Source: Candidatus Moraniibacteriota bacterium
GTDB lineage: Bacteria; Patescibacteriota; Minisyncoccia; Moranbacterales; GCA-2747515
Direction: 5' to 3'
Assembly: GCA_029933995.1 (NCBI GenBank)
Contig: JAOZNB010000025.1
Location: forward strand, 1-13,847
Length of the DNA: 13,847 nt
Positions within the stretch are counted from its first letter, which is position 1. The number at the start of each line of letters is the position of its first letter. Below the pieces are notes generated by a model. The model saw only the letters and a program-made list of their open reading frames with translations. It searched no databases and was not told the DNA's origin. The position numbers were made by a program, and so were the translations under genes. Of the stretch, positions 13,544-13,847 are shown piece by piece.

Positions 13544-13697
13544 AATTTGTCTCCTTTGATCTTTTGATGGCTTCATCGCCTTTCGTGCAACGGTGTGTGC
13601 AAAAATACATATCAGTTATGCTGCAGTTTTTGCAGGTATATGCTCGTATGCGTTCTTCTTTTTGTACTTCGGTGAGGCTTGATTCATGGATTATCAT
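13533..13697 (-). CDS. Tiny Cys-rich protein upstream of and overlapping the zinc-finger gene
   Basis: A 54-residue frame starting MIIHESSLTEVQKEERIRAY. It carries CKNC (Cys22, Cys25), then CTHRC (Cys33, His35, Cys37), a plausible small zinc knuckle, and a Lys-rich end to a TGA at 13533-13535. AAGGAG (13706-13711) lies 8 bases before the ATG, and a near-consensus promoter lies further upstream. The stop lies 11 bases inside the next gene, so both form one coupled unit. Not recognised as a known family. It is short, but the SD, promoter and Cys pattern together support it. Confidence 0.65.
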   Translation of the reverse strand: MIIHESSLTEVQKEERIRAYTCKNCSITDMYFCTHRCTKGDEAIKRSKETNYGT

Positions 13698-13759
13698 ATG
13701 TAATTCTCCTTAGAACTCAGAATGTTAAGTTACTTTATTGATTATTTACTAATCAAAGT

Positions 13760-13788
13760 AGTATAACAATAAAACATTGTTTTGTCAA
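13760..13788 (-). promoter_or_regulatory. Near-consensus sigma-70-type promoter for the small zinc-gene pair
   Basis: On the minus strand a perfect TTGACA (13783-13788) is followed after exactly 17 bases by TATACT (13760-13765, five of six matches). This is the strongest promoter match in the window. The leader to the first ATG is about 55 bases and ends with a good SD. Confidence 0.75.
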
Positions 13789-13847
13789 TAGTGAGTCTTC
13801 TCCAATACAAGAATACCCTCAAATGCATATTTCATTCTAATGTAAAA

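Noticed and set aside
1..13847. CRISPR array, tRNA, rRNA, integrase or transposase
   Set aside because: No regularly spaced direct repeats, no cloverleaf-like or rRNA-like stretches and no recombinase motifs were seen on either strand by eye.

Overview
The window is AT-rich and gene-dense. It most resembles a chromosome piece from a small-genome bacterium of the Candidatus Patescibacteria (CPR) type. This rests on base composition, a compact UvrC lacking the usual C-terminal part, a DUF2207 membrane protein, an NrtR-like Nudix regulator, a decayed TrmB-like regulator of a type I associate with these genomes, and the near absence of Shine-Dalgarno (SD) sequences before the housekeeping genes. 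The lineage is an inference. TGA ends at least three genes (nth, the coiled-coil gene and the first right-edge zinc gene), so the TGA=Gly code of Gracilibacteria/Absconditabacteria does not apply.

Layout. Bases 1-5262 (+): uvrA (5' end outside the window), an ABC-F ATPase with an extended -10 promoter, a repeat-like hairpin region, and a short-form uvrC. Bases 5345-7015 (+): a secreted/membrane DUF2207 protein, bounded by strong hairpins. Bases 7092-8600 (-): a small accessory block. It holds a zinc-ribbon protein, a coiled-coil protein, and a membrane-anchored protein whose frame continues 62 codons past a TAG. Each gene of this block with a visible start has a strong SD, and its two transcription units have TTGACA promoters. 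Bases 8731-10118 (+): endonuclease III overlapping a glycerophosphodiester phosphodiesterase. Bases 10246-10869 (+): a HAD phosphatase. Bases 10931-11563 (-): a YdjM-type membrane hydrolase. Bases 11659-12342 (+): an NrtR-like regulator with a degenerate Nudix box and a palindrome just before its start. Bases 12433-13260: a graveyard with a TAG-interrupted TrmB-like remnant (-) and an unidentified remnant without a start codon (+). Bases 13367-13697 (-): two overlapping tiny zinc-finger genes behind a near-consensus sigma-70-type promoter.

Functions. UvrA, UvrC and Nth are DNA-repair enzymes (nucleotide and base excision repair). ABC-F acts on ribosomes. GDPD and HAD are small-molecule phosphoesterases. 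The NrtR-like protein probably senses an ADP-ribose-type nucleotide and may regulate itself. The minus-strand small genes differ from the rest in translation signals and look like a separate, possibly acquired layer. No tRNA, rRNA, CRISPR array or intact transposase was seen.
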